The notes beneath the pieces were generated by a model. That model worked only from the letters and a program-made list of their open reading frames with translations. It ran no database searches and was not told the DNA's origin. The position numbers were made by a program, and so were the translations under genes. From Methanocella_A sp035319305 (lineage in GTDB: Archaea; Halobacteriota; Methanocellia; Methanocellales; Methanocellaceae), in NCBI GenBank assembly GCA_035319305.1, contig DATHCY010000073.1, positions 1 to 12,701 of the forward strand: DNA of 12,701 bases, given 5' to 3'. This document shows, piece after piece, positions 5,873 through 12,701 of this stretch (its first letter is position 1; each line of letters opens with the position of its first letter).

Positions 5873-6644
5873 GATCAGTATCGCCAATAAAGTGTAATAC
5901 ATTATTAAATTCAATGGCCAAATGCATCTTGTGTCCTTCTATAATTTCCTTTGGTGTTGTTTTAGGGAAGAAAATTCCCATCTTAATTTTCAGGCCATCA
6001 GGTGTAGGCTTGAATTGGTGCATTCCAACCACTTTCATATCTGTTCCGTCTGACATCAAGTAACCTGCGGCAAACATTACCATCTTTGTGTCAGGATCGG
6101 GGGTTATTGGTTTATATCCTTCGTTTGTGATAATTAACTTGCAGTAGGTTGGTTCTCCATACATTCCCATGGTTTCCATTATGATTTGACCGCCTTCTAT
6201 ACTTTGAAATGTAAAGTGATCGGGATGTGCAAATAGTAGGGTTCCCTTTTTTTCCATATAGAGATTAAATTGTGCAAATTCTTGCATCGTGATCCCTTTA
6301 ACTTCAACCTCAGTAATCGATGGCTGCAGATCTTGGTAAGCCGGTGAATTCTGAGAAATTTCTCGCCACATCTGATTACTAGATATTATTCTATCTCTAT
6401 AAACAGAGCGAATGCCATCAGCTCCAAGTTTGGCTTTTGTTTCGCTTAATGTTTCTTTTGCTTTCTCTATTTCCATTTTTTCTATTTCCTCATCTTTTAC
6501 TGTAACGCCTTTATAAGTCGGTGTTACACCTAATTTAATCATATCATGTAACACAAATTTGCATCTTTTTAGTTCTACTTCATGAATTTGCTCTTGTGTA
6601 ACTGCTTTGCCATTCATGGTAAAGCAGATTTCGTAATTGCTCAT
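5862..6644 (-). CDS. Divergent PhlG-like (DAPG hydrolase family) protein
   Basis: A 260-residue soluble protein; GAGGAGG (6653-6659) fixes the ATG at 6644. Residues 1-110 are mostly helical and charged and have no match I know. From residue 115 on it can be aligned by eye with the neighbouring PhlG-like protein. PDHF here equals PEDHF there, and the IIMETMG stretch equals HHINEDIG. QFKPTPDGLKIKMGIFFP equals QFFRTIEGGLELRTRFWLP, and the final IIEGHKMHLAIEFNNV equals IIKGLNFHVIKEYTNL. Thus His143, Glu157, His241 and Glu245 occupy the places of the expected zinc ligands (H, E, H-x3-E). PhlG enzymes cleave a carbon-carbon bond of acylated phloroglucinols; the substrate here is unknown. The WWFAWHGLDPLRYKIW signature of the neighbour is lost, so activity may have changed. 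Probably co-transcribed with the upstream gene across a 214-base gap. Confidence 0.65.
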   Translation of the reverse strand: MSNYEICFTMNGKAVTQEQIHEVELKRCKFVLHDMIKLGVTPTYKGVTVKDEEIEKMEIEKAKETLSETKAKLGADGIRSVYRDRIISSNQMWREISQNSPAYQDLQPSITEVEVKGITMQEFAQFNLYMEKKGTLLFAHPDHFTFQSIEGGQIIMETMGMYGEPTYCKLIITNEGYKPITPDPDTKMVMFAAGYLMSDGTDMKVVGMHQFKPTPDGLKIKMGIFFPKTTPKEIIEGHKMHLAIEFNNVLHFIGDTDLNK

Positions 6645-6858
6645 CTACTTGTCCTCCTCAATCTCGTATGATTATATTGACCTTATAACCGGTTTTATGA
6701 GGCAACTTGCTTTTGAAGCATAGATTTGCTGGTTTTCATCGGCTGACTTCACATTCTAGATCTTTGGTGCGAGTTAAATGAGAAAGTTATAGTACCTAAA
6801 CAAAGCTGATGTGGTTGCATACCAGTATCGTACTAAAACAAATTCAACATATTATATG
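6645..6858. other. Spacer between the two PhlG-like genes
   Basis: This 214-base AT-rich gap is long for an operon. It holds no ORF of note, only the Shine-Dalgarno site of the downstream gene and a small dyad (AACCGGTT near 6688). A separate promoter for the downstream gene is possible, but no convincing box A stands out. Confidence 0.4.
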
Positions 6859-7644
6859 TCAAGAAGGTTTGTTACTCTCCTCAGTATAGACTTTCGGCAA
6901 TATTTTGGCCAAATTGGTATATTCTTTGATGACGTGGAAATTTAATCCTTTAATAATAGATAGTGGTATCTTTTGCTCGGCAGGAAGCCAAAAACGAGTC
7001 CTTAGTTCGAGTCCTCCTTCAATTGTGCGGAAGAATTGGCACGCGCCGTGATTGTCACCGGTTTTTCCACATATTGCTGTAGCAACATTCGGTTCCTTGA
7101 ACTGAGTTGTATCAAAACCGAACTCAGATGGAGACGCGAAGTTCACAACCAATTCGTAGGGATCTTTTCTCATTAGCCTCAGTATCAAGTTCAAATGCCA
7201 TGGTATCCCAATATCTTCATTGATATGGTGGGTTACACCCCAAACTCTTTCTCGCGTGGGGATAGTGGGATCAAGAAGTCTTTTCCGATCTTCTTCTTTA
7301 ACTTGCAAATCAAAATGATCTTCAGGATCCCATATTTTGTAACGCAACGGATCGAGGCCGTGCCAGGCAAACCACCAGTTGATCATTTCTTCAGTTACAC
7401 CCGGCATTTTGGTAAGATTAGACACGTAACCATCTCCATTTGGCATCTTACAATACCCGTATTCTGACTTCAAATACCCCGGTTTCAAAAGATCGTTTCT
7501 ATCTTTAAATAAAAGTGCGTCTTTTGGATCAATCTGCTTTATCTTATCTATGATTTTAGGGTTGGGTTTTTCCATTTCGTAATAGTAATACTTGGAATAA
7601 CTTTTAGCCTTTTCCTCAACGGTTAGAGGTCGTCTCTTTCCCAT
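6859..7644 (-). CDS. PhlG-like DAPG hydrolase family protein
   Basis: A 261-residue protein; GGAGGAG (7653-7659) fixes the ATG at 7644. Family signature at residues 57-113: YLKSEYGYCKMPNGDGYVSN, then TKMPGVTEEMINWWFAWHGL and DPLRYKIWDPEDHFDL. This is the core of the 2,4-diacetylphloroglucinol hydrolase (PhlG) family, zinc enzymes that hydrolyse a C-C bond between the aromatic ring and an acetyl group. Likely zinc ligands by order are His110 (PEDHF), Glu143 (HHINEDIG), His237 and Glu241 (HVIKE). In the characterised bacterial PhlG they are His129, Glu160, His270 and Glu274, again ending H-x3-E. No signal peptide, so cytoplasmic. No phl biosynthetic genes are present, so the true substrate is probably another acyl-phenol or beta-diketone-like compound. 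It has its own box A upstream and precedes a diverged paralogue. Confidence 0.8.
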   Translation of the reverse strand: MGKRRPLTVEEKAKSYSKYYYYEMEKPNPKIIDKIKQIDPKDALLFKDRNDLLKPGYLKSEYGYCKMPNGDGYVSNLTKMPGVTEEMINWWFAWHGLDPLRYKIWDPEDHFDLQVKEEDRKRLLDPTIPTRERVWGVTHHINEDIGIPWHLNLILRLMRKDPYELVVNFASPSEFGFDTTQFKEPNVATAICGKTGDNHGACQFFRTIEGGLELRTRFWLPAEQKIPLSIIKGLNFHVIKEYTNLAKILPKVYTEESNKPS

Positions 7645-7706
7645 AGAATAGTCTCCTCCAATTACTATCGTTAGTGGTACATAGTCATCCTAAAAAGGGC
7701 TATAAG

Positions 7707-7719
7707 CATATAAATATAT
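7707..7719 (-). promoter_or_regulatory. Candidate TATA box of the PhlG-like gene pair
   Basis: On the minus strand this reads ATATATTTATATG, containing ATTTATAT, a good archaeal box A. It lies about 70 bases before the ATG at 7644, giving a leader of about 45 bases that includes the GGAGGAG site. Confidence 0.5.
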
Positions 7720-8024
7720 GGTAGTTAGAGATTTTTGCATAGTTTGTTTCGATGTGCTTCGGTGCCATTTTGGTTTTTTATTATTAGACAGTTACTGTGA
7801 TGTCTGTTTAGGTTAATGATGCTTGTAGAAGAACCTATGGTTGGGTGAAATGAACTTAAAAAGAGGTTATTATAGTCATTCCTGTAAGGTTTTATAGTTA
7901 GGGTCTGAACATTTTATACGGTATCATAGTGAAAATCGGTCATATGCTATTGCTTTTAACGCTGAAAGTATAAACAATTTGGTTCTTGACTATGTATTGG
8001 GGTTGATAGGAATTTTTTTTCTAT
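7720..8024. other. Gene-free stretch between the PhlG-like pair and the IS630 relic
   Basis: AT-rich sequence with no ORF of useful length, RNA gene or obvious repeat that I can see. It could contain the outer end of the IS630-type element, but I could not identify its terminal inverted repeat. Confidence 0.4.
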
Positions 8025-8757
8025 TTATCTGTCGGTGTAATTGATGTAGCTGGACGGCTGGTAAAATGTGTTCAGGATGATGCGCTTAACTTCTTTTTTC
8101 GTATGATGGGGGTTGGTGACAGGACTAGTTCAGGTTTCCATGCGAATTCTGTGGGATTCGAGTTCGGGCTGTGTGGTGGCGAGTGGACTGTGGTGATCCC
8201 GAGTGGTTTCGCGGTTTCTCGTACTAGTTGTCTTATGTGTTCTGTAATGGTCCAGGTGATGGTGAGAGGTCCGTCGAGTTTTTTCTTTTGGTATCGTAGA
8301 GGAGCTGGCGGGATTATCTTTCTTGTTGTCTTTTTTGAATTCGCTGTGCTTTGGCTGTCTAACGCATAAAGTTCGAGGGTGTTCAGTTTGATTCGAGTTG
8401 TGTTTTTGTTCGCCCTTGGTTTGGCCAATCTTTATACTATCGTGTTGCGGGATTGGCTCTCGTATTCATCCGCGAAACCGATGGTTATGCTGTCGTCGGT
8501 GAGAGTGTGGTCGACGTTTTTTTAAATGTGTTCAGTGTTTAGTGGTCTGGGAAGATCATTCGATAAAGGTTTCGCATGCTGTAGTCTTACTCTCTTCAAC
8601 GCGTCTTGAAGTCTGCTCTTCGGATAGTCCATGTTGAACGATTGGGTTATGGGTTCCGGGTCTCTTGGAGTGTTCAATCATTCTTCGTTTCGATTGGACG
8701 ATCGGTCAATGGGATTGCTCTTCATTCAATTTACTGGGTCTGTATACCTCGTATCTG
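8025..8757 (-). pseudogene. IS630-family transposase pseudogene
   Basis: Minus-strand text follows the IS630 (Tc1/mariner-like) plan from N to C with stops and shifts. PSKLNEEQ (about 8715-8740) comes first, then SFNMDYPKSRLQDALKRV and LQHAKPLSNDLPRPLNTEHI. After a stop follows DDSITIGFADEYESQSRNT, holding the first catalytic Asp (IGF-x-DE). After another in-frame TAA comes RLAKPRANKNTTRIKLNT and LELYALDSQS. The second catalytic motif (L-D-N-x-x-x-H) is degraded to TWTITEHIRQLVRE. GITTVHSPPHSPNSNPTEFA carries the last catalytic Glu (P-P-x-S-P-x-x-N-P-x-E-x-x-W). After a further shift the end is NTFYQPSSYINYTDR with TAA at 8025-8027. At least two stops, two shifts and loss of the second Asp make it inactive. 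The frame 8072-8428 is only a piece of it. Confidence 0.85.
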
Positions 8758-9116
8758 GGGAGGCCTTCTCGCCTTCGTCGTTCCATCTGTGCAGTCATTG
8801 GTGTTCGGCGGCCTTGCTAACACTAAGATTTCATGAGGATAGGTGCACGATTGCAGGATACTCTGGTACTTTTTCAGTTCATTTGGAACTTCGTGCTCTC
8901 AGTCAAAAATTAGAAGATGTCGGCTGGTTAGGATATGAGGACTTGCTGGGTAAGTATGGGCCTGGGGAGGACTGTTGATATGTTGATATGTTGTGTGCTA
9001 ACGGATACCAGGAATCATTATATATGATTGATTATTAATAGTTTAATGATATGGGTATTGGTATACAATCGTATGTACCTGTATAGGGGCATATTCGCTG
9101 ATCCCCCGGCGTGTTC
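8758..9116. other. Upstream region of the propeller gene
   Basis: The left part may hold unrecognisable 5' sequence of the IS630 relic. Overlapping plus-strand frames (8606-8836, 8631-8978) are shadows of that relic. An 8-bp unit TGTTGATA is repeated about 2.6 times at 8973-8993. A TTATATAT block at 9018-9025 is a possible box A for the gene at 9131, giving a leader of about 80 bases. Confidence 0.4.
9018..9025 (+). promoter_or_regulatory. Candidate TATA box of the propeller gene
   Basis: TTATATAT, close to the archaeal box A, lies 106 bases before the start codon. Other AT-rich blocks nearby (9028-9048) could serve instead. Confidence 0.35.
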
Positions 9117-9130
9117 AGGAGTTTGAAACT

Positions 9131-12019
9131 ATGAAGATCCGTTGTGTAGGCCTGGTCATTTTTATTGGGTTGGTTATAAGCGTATTCGCTGTATTGCCAG
9201 TTCCGTCGATCGCTTCTTCAGGCGATTCGTTGGGTAGTGTTTCCTGTGACAGCCATGTGCATGCTGCCGCTTATCAGTATGATGGGAACACTATGAATAG
9301 TTCTATCATATGGACTTACAGGTTCGGGACTACCGCCTCGTTTTTACACTATCTATATCATGATCCTGTGGTGGTGAATGGCACTGTGTATGAGATGCAT
9401 TCGAACGGCCATATAATGGACCTGCAACTGGGTTTAGTTGCGATTGACGCGAAATCGGGGGCTGTAAAATGGAGCAGTTCTCCGGGCAATCTTCCTCAGT
9501 TTAGCGTGGTCAATGGGACTGTATATGTGCTAACTGCTGGGACCATGCATGTTTATGATGCGGAAACTGGCGTTTTAAAAGGAAGCTACGATACGAGTGG
9601 TTTAATGGTAGGTTCCGCGTCTTCTTCGCCTGTGGTGGTTAATGACACCTTGTTCCTGGGGAGTGGTAACGGTGAACTTCAGGCGTTGAATTCTATTACT
9701 GGCGTTCCAAAATGGAATTTTACGACCGGGGACAGGCCTTCTTCGATCGTCGTGGATAATGGTACCGTCTTCACTGTCGGCGATCATCTCTACGCTCTCG
9801 ATGCGGTTACCGGCGTGAAAAAGTGGAGCTATCCAATCGGCGATGGAGTGTCCACGCCAGTTGTTGCGAATGGCTTTGTCTATATCGAGAGCGATGGCAT
9901 GCTCGTCGCGCTGAATGCCGTTACGGGCGTTAAAAAGTGGAGCCATCCGATCGGCAGTGGGGTGTCCACGCCTGTTGTGGCGAATGGCTTTGTATATGTC
10001 AACAGTAATGGTAAGATTCTGGCGTTGAATGCTGTCACTGGTGTGGAACGGTGGAGCCATTCAGCGGGGAGCGGGGCGTCTGTTCCTGTTGTGATGAATG
10101 GTAGCGTCTTCTACTGTAATGGGAGTAGTGCTTATGCGCTGAATGCCTGTACGGGCGTTTTAAAGTGGAGTTTTGATGCTGGCGTTGGGGTGTCTGCGCC
10201 TGTTGTGGCGAATGGTACAGTGTGTATTGTCGGCGGAAAGCTGGTCTTTGTGCTGGATGCTGGCACGGGCGGTCTGTTATGGGTGCATCCGATCGAGACT
10301 GTCGGTGCTACCGCGCCTGCGGTGGCTGACGGCATCGTCTATGTGGCAAGCGGTACTACCCTGTATGCATTGGGACAAACAGGCACGTCGCCGATTCCTA
10401 ATTCGACTCCTGTGCCGCTCTCGTCACCCGGCATCATGTTCCGCAGCGATCCGGCGCACACCGGTGTCTACGATGATGGTGGAATTCTCCCGACGAACGC
10501 CACGAAATGGGTATTCAAGACAGGAGGCGCGGTAGAGTCTTCGCCAGCCATCGCGGCCGATGTCGTGTTTTCCGGGAGCGATGATGGGAATGTTTACGCG
10601 ATCAACGCCACCTCCGGCAAATTAAACTGGAACTACACCACCGGCGGTCCAGTAACTTCTCCCGCCGCGGTCAACGGTACCGTCTTCGCGGAAAGTGGCG
10701 ACGGTAAGCTCTATGCGTTGAATGCTGCCTCCGGCAAATTAAAATGGAACTACACCACCGGAGGCGGGTCGTCCTCCCCTGCCGTGGCGAATAACACTGT
10801 CTACATAACAGGCGATAATATTTCCGCGCTCGATGCCAGTACCGGAGCACTAAAATGGAAATACTCATCGGAAGGTACTGTGTTCTCCTCGCCAATTGTG
10901 GCTGGTAACATCGTCTACGTAGCCTACGGAGCGGGGCAAGCTGGCTCTGAGAGCGGTTTTATATTCAATTCTGTCAAAGCGCTGAATGCGTCAACCGGCG
11001 AAACGATATTTGATGCCCCGGGTGAGTTCACGTTCTTAATGCAGTCCACGCCCGTTGTTGGCAACGGTACGATTTACTTTTTCGACGTCTTCAGCATTTT
11101 TAACGGACTGAACGCTACTACAGGCGATAATAAATTTCGTAGTGAAGTGACTGAAGGATCGACGTCAGATTCGCCTGCGGTGGCCGGGAGCGTCGTCTAC
11201 ACAAGCTGCGACGATGGTAACGTGTATGCGCTGGACGGTAACACGGGCGCTCTACTGTGGTTCTTCCCAGTCAACGAAACAAAGATGTCCCCCTCGGTAG
11301 CTAACGGCACCGTCTACGCAGGAAGCAACGACGGTTTTGTGTACTCACTGAACGATAGTACAGGGTTATTACGATGGAAGTACCATGCCGGAGGAGTGAT
11401 ATCTGCACCCGCGGTAGCTAACGGCACCGTCTACGCAGGAAGCAGCGACGGTAACATCTACGCGATAGGATCACCACAAAACACACCCCCATCACACCCA
11501 TCCTCCAACCTATCGGTTACGCCCAGCTCAGTTCCGATGAGAAAGGGCGAGACGAAAACCGTCAGACTCGTCGTGAACTCCCTACCGGACGGTTTGTCCG
11601 GATATGATTTGATCTTATCACTGGGTAACTCAAGCGTGGCAAGCATTACCAGAGTATCCTTCCCCGCCTGGGCTGAGTCAATGAAATCTGCGACAAAACT
11701 CTCCCCCGGCAAGACAAGGATCAGCGCAGTTGATCTGCACGACAAAGTCAAGACAGGAGCAGATAACGTTTTACTCGCCGAAGTAACCATCAAGGGAAAT
11801 TCTATTGGAAACACCAGCATCAACCTGAGTAAGGCCAGACTGGACTCGGACAAAGGCGACAATATTAACCCGATATTACATAATGGCACTTTATCAGTGA
11901 ACACCGCCACAGGATCGTCATCCGGACTGACTCTGCCGTGTATTGATATTACGAATGATAACCCGGACACGCATATCAATGATAGCCAAAGCATTAACCT
12001 CGAAGATACGGCAAGATAG
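9131..12019 (+). CDS. Secreted double PQQ-type beta-propeller protein with cohesin-like C-terminal domain
   Basis: A 962-residue protein; AGGAG (9117-9121) precedes the ATG. Residues 1-30 form a signal peptide (MKIRCVGLVIFIGLVISVFA, then a small-residue cleavage region near SIASS). Residues about 55-415 carry nine PQQ-like repeats, each with a V-V-x-N-G-x-V-Y strand and an A-L-x-A-x-T-G-x-x-x-W tryptophan-docking motif. A proline-rich linker (416-432) follows. Residues 433-782 form a second set of about eight blades that opens like an independent protein (MFRSDPAHTGVYDDGG). Residues about 793-925 resemble a cohesin domain (SVPMRKGETKTVRLVVN ... GYDLILSLGN ... LLAEVTIKG). No membrane anchor, PGF-CTERM or dockerin is visible at the end. 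In archaea such propellers are mostly structural or binding modules; PQQ cofactor binding is unlikely. A role in surface adhesion or complex assembly is inferred. Confidence 0.9.
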   Translation: MKIRCVGLVIFIGLVISVFAVLPVPSIASSGDSLGSVSCDSHVHAAAYQYDGNTMNSSIIWTYRFGTTASFLHYLYHDPVVVNGTVYEMHSNGHIMDLQLGLVAIDAKSGAVKWSSSPGNLPQFSVVNGTVYVLTAGTMHVYDAETGVLKGSYDTSGLMVGSASSSPVVVNDTLFLGSGNGELQALNSITGVPKWNFTTGDRPSSIVVDNGTVFTVGDHLYALDAVTGVKKWSYPIGDGVSTPVVANGFVYIESDGMLVALNAVTGVKKWSHPIGSGVSTPVVANGFVYVNSNGKILALNAVTGVERWSHSAGSGASVPVVMNGSVFYCNGSSAYALNACTGVLKWSFDAGVGVSAPVVANGTVCIVGGKLVFVLDAGTGGLLWVHPIETVGATAPAVADGIVYVASGTTLYALGQTGTSPIPNSTPVPLSSPGIMFRSDPAHTGVYDDGGILPTNATKWVFKTGGAVESSPAIAADVVFSGSDDGNVYAINATSGKLNWNYTTGGPVTSPAAVNGTVFAESGDGKLYALNAASGKLKWNYTTGGGSSSPAVANNTVYITGDNISALDASTGALKWKYSSEGTVFSSPIVAGNIVYVAYGAGQAGSESGFIFNSVKALNASTGETIFDAPGEFTFLMQSTPVVGNGTIYFFDVFSIFNGLNATTGDNKFRSEVTEGSTSDSPAVAGSVVYTSCDDGNVYALDGNTGALLWFFPVNETKMSPSVANGTVYAGSNDGFVYSLNDSTGLLRWKYHAGGVISAPAVANGTVYAGSSDGNIYAIGSPQNTPPSHPSSNLSVTPSSVPMRKGETKTVRLVVNSLPDGLSGYDLILSLGNSSVASITRVSFPAWAESMKSATKLSPGKTRISAVDLHDKVKTGADNVLLAEVTIKGNSIGNTSINLSKARLDSDKGDNINPILHNGTLSVNTATGSSSGLTLPCIDITNDNPDTHINDSQSINLEDTAR
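9806..10261 (+). repeat. Tandem 114-bp coding repeats in the first propeller
   Basis: Four consecutive blades begin with (V/C)TGV(K/E/L)(K/R)W at codons 226, 264, 302 and 340, an exact 38-codon (114-bp) period. Copies 1 and 2 are nearly identical in protein (STPVVANGFVY in both) and very similar in DNA, pointing to recent in-frame duplication. Similarity falls toward copies 3 and 4. Confidence 0.75.
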
Positions 12020-12404
12020 AACAGAACACAGGACCAAGAAAACAAACCCAAACCCGCGGACAAACCACAACAGGAACAACGGAATCCACCCCGACAAGAC
12101 CACACGCTCCACTACACCCGAGAGTTCAAATACAACTGATAGCACACCGCGAGGAGCGCTCGCAAGTATTAACGAGCGTTCTTCGAGGGCGGTCGCACTA
12201 TAGCGTAGGAATGTTTCGAAATTATCAATGCCGTCTGATCAAGAACACCGGGAATTATCAGATCGACTGATCATAGCAAATTTAATGTGAATAAACTAAT
12301 AGATACAACAAATTTTTGGATCCTCAAATTTAATAATCTGATAGAATTTGACGAGGGTATCAAATAGATAGAGTTTAGGATCGCCCACCTGACAACTTCA
12401 AATA
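12020..12404. other. Region downstream of the propeller gene
   Basis: After the propeller stop, an A/C-rich, G-poor stretch (about 12020-12140) continues the base composition of the gene; in one frame it codes an N/T/P-rich tail (NPNPRTNHNRNNG ... TTPESSNTTDS). That suggests former linker sequence. A weak dyad (CGCTCG ... CGAGCG, about 12156-12177) might end transcription. From 12200 on it is AT-rich with no ORF. Confidence 0.4.
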
Positions 12405-12432
12405 AGTTGATCTGATTCGAAACAGATCAACT
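12405..12432. repeat. Perfect 10-bp inverted repeat
   Basis: AGTTGATCTG (12405-12414) and CAGATCAACT (12423-12432) pair perfectly around the 8-base loop ATTCGAAA. It lies in AT-rich non-coding DNA about 90 bases from the TnpB stop. It could be a terminator-like hairpin or a protein-binding dyad; there is no T-run. Confidence 0.5.
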
Positions 12433-12521
12433 ACGAAACACATCCAAACAGGGCGTGTTACGGAATTGTACGCCAACGATTATTCATTATTGATATTGCT
12501 ACAGGCTTACCACATGCCGCC

Positions 12522-12701
12522 TTAAAAGTAACGAATTGTGAACTGCCCCGCCCTAATGGACGGGGCTTCCTGTTTCGTGGCTGACAGTTTGCAAGCGGCT
12601 TCGCTGATTGTATTGACTATCTGCTCTGCAGGCGAACCGGCATGTTCCATGCCTTCTAACCAGAGCTTCATACCTTCTCTTTTGATGTTAAGAGAAGCGT
12701 T
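12522..12701 (-). CDS. tnpB: TnpB (IS200/IS605-type RNA-guided nuclease), C-terminal end (runs off right edge)
   Basis: Fifty-nine codons from the edge to TAA (12522-12524). The text begins NASLNIKREGMKL, which is the end of the RuvC-III region of TnpB (D-R-D-x-N-A-S-x-N-I); the catalytic Asp would lie just beyond the edge. It then has a family-typical tail, KLSATKQEAPSIRAGQFTIR. TnpB is a Cas12-like, RNA-guided DNA endonuclease that keeps its transposon from being lost. In related elements the reading frame usually ends inside the terminal hairpin segment (RAG or RVG followed by TAG); here that codon is CAG, so translation continues about eight codons farther. The zinc-finger and RuvC-I/II parts are outside the window, so functionality cannot be judged. 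Confidence 0.85.
   Translation of the reverse strand, partial: NASLNIKREGMKLWLEGMEHAGSPAEQIVNTISEAACKLSATKQEAPSIRAGQFTIRYF
12536..12570 (-). ncRNA. Terminal hairpin of the TnpB element, likely 3' end of its guide (omega) RNA scaffold
   Basis: On the minus strand GAAGCCCCGTCC, ATTA, GGGCGGGGCAGTTCAC forms a 9-bp stem (GCCCCGUCC with GGGCGGGGC, one U-G pair) and a 4-base loop. As DNA, or as plus-strand RNA, the stem has a C-A mismatch; only minus-strand RNA pairs fully. In TnpB elements the omega RNA overlaps the 3' end of the gene and ends at the element's right end, here probably after GTTCAC (near 12536); the guide would be read from flanking DNA beyond it. Extent of the RNA is inferred. 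Confidence 0.55.

Noticed and set aside
8606..8978. Two overlapping plus-strand frames (76 and 115 residues)
   Set aside because: They lie opposite the IS630 relic and resemble no known protein; there is no Shine-Dalgarno site.
8973..8993. Short direct repeats TGTTGATA as a possible CRISPR or iteron array
   Set aside because: Only 2.6 contiguous copies without spacers; too short to be an array, and no replication gene is nearby.
9131..12019. PQQ-dependent dehydrogenase
   Set aside because: The repeats share the propeller blade motif, but I see none of the dehydrogenase active-site features (adjacent-cysteine disulfide, catalytic Asp context). The cohesin-like domain points to a surface-binding protein.
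11458..12105. Minus-strand frame of 215 residues opposite the cohesin-like region
   Set aside because: Its L/S/V-rich translation comes from the A/C-rich plus strand; the plus frame has clear domain sequence, and this frame has no ribosome site.

Overview
The window looks like an accessory stretch of an archaeal chromosome, most likely from a methanogen of the Methanosarcinales/Methanocellales type. This is inferred from several things. There are TTTATATA-like box A promoters with purine-rich upstream sequence, and Shine-Dalgarno sites of the GGAGG type. There is also a secreted double PQQ-type beta-propeller protein with a cohesin-like C-terminal domain, a kind common on methanoarchaeal surfaces. 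No ribosomal or universally conserved gene is present, so the taxon is not proven.

Layout from left to right: (1) the N-terminal part of a CDGSH-type iron-sulfur protein runs off the left edge (minus strand); (2) a 553-residue sedolisin (S53) serine-carboxyl peptidase with its prodomain (minus); (3) a decayed transposase zinc-ribbon fragment (minus); (4) a MarR-type regulator (minus) divergent from a four-helix membrane protein (plus), separated by a short control region with a shared TATA element and two copies of a palindromic operator; (5) an eight-helix membrane protein (minus), possibly preceded by a small overlapping ORF; (6) a cluster of plus-strand transposase debris: an IS3-family C-terminus broken by two frameshifts, then an IS256-like fragment and a possible IS5/DUF772-like fragment; (7) two tandem minus-strand genes that both appear to belong to the PhlG (2,4-diacetylphloroglucinol hydrolase) family; (8) a badly decayed IS630-family transposase pseudogene (minus); (9) the 962-residue propeller/cohesin protein (plus); (10) the 3' end of a TnpB (IS200/IS605-type) gene with its terminal hairpin, running off the right edge (minus).

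How the genes fit together: the MarR/membrane-protein pair forms a self-contained regulatory module, since each operator copy sits downstream of the shared TATA element for one of the two divergent genes. The two PhlG-like genes are probably one transcription unit descended from a duplication; they share the order His-Glu-His-x3-Glu expected of the zinc site. The propeller gene seems to be a fusion or recombinant of two propeller genes: its 5' half is G/T-rich and its 3' half A/C-rich, and the switch falls where a second canonical propeller begins. Five or six transposase relics from different families show that the region has been a repeated insertion target and mark the boundaries between the gene modules.
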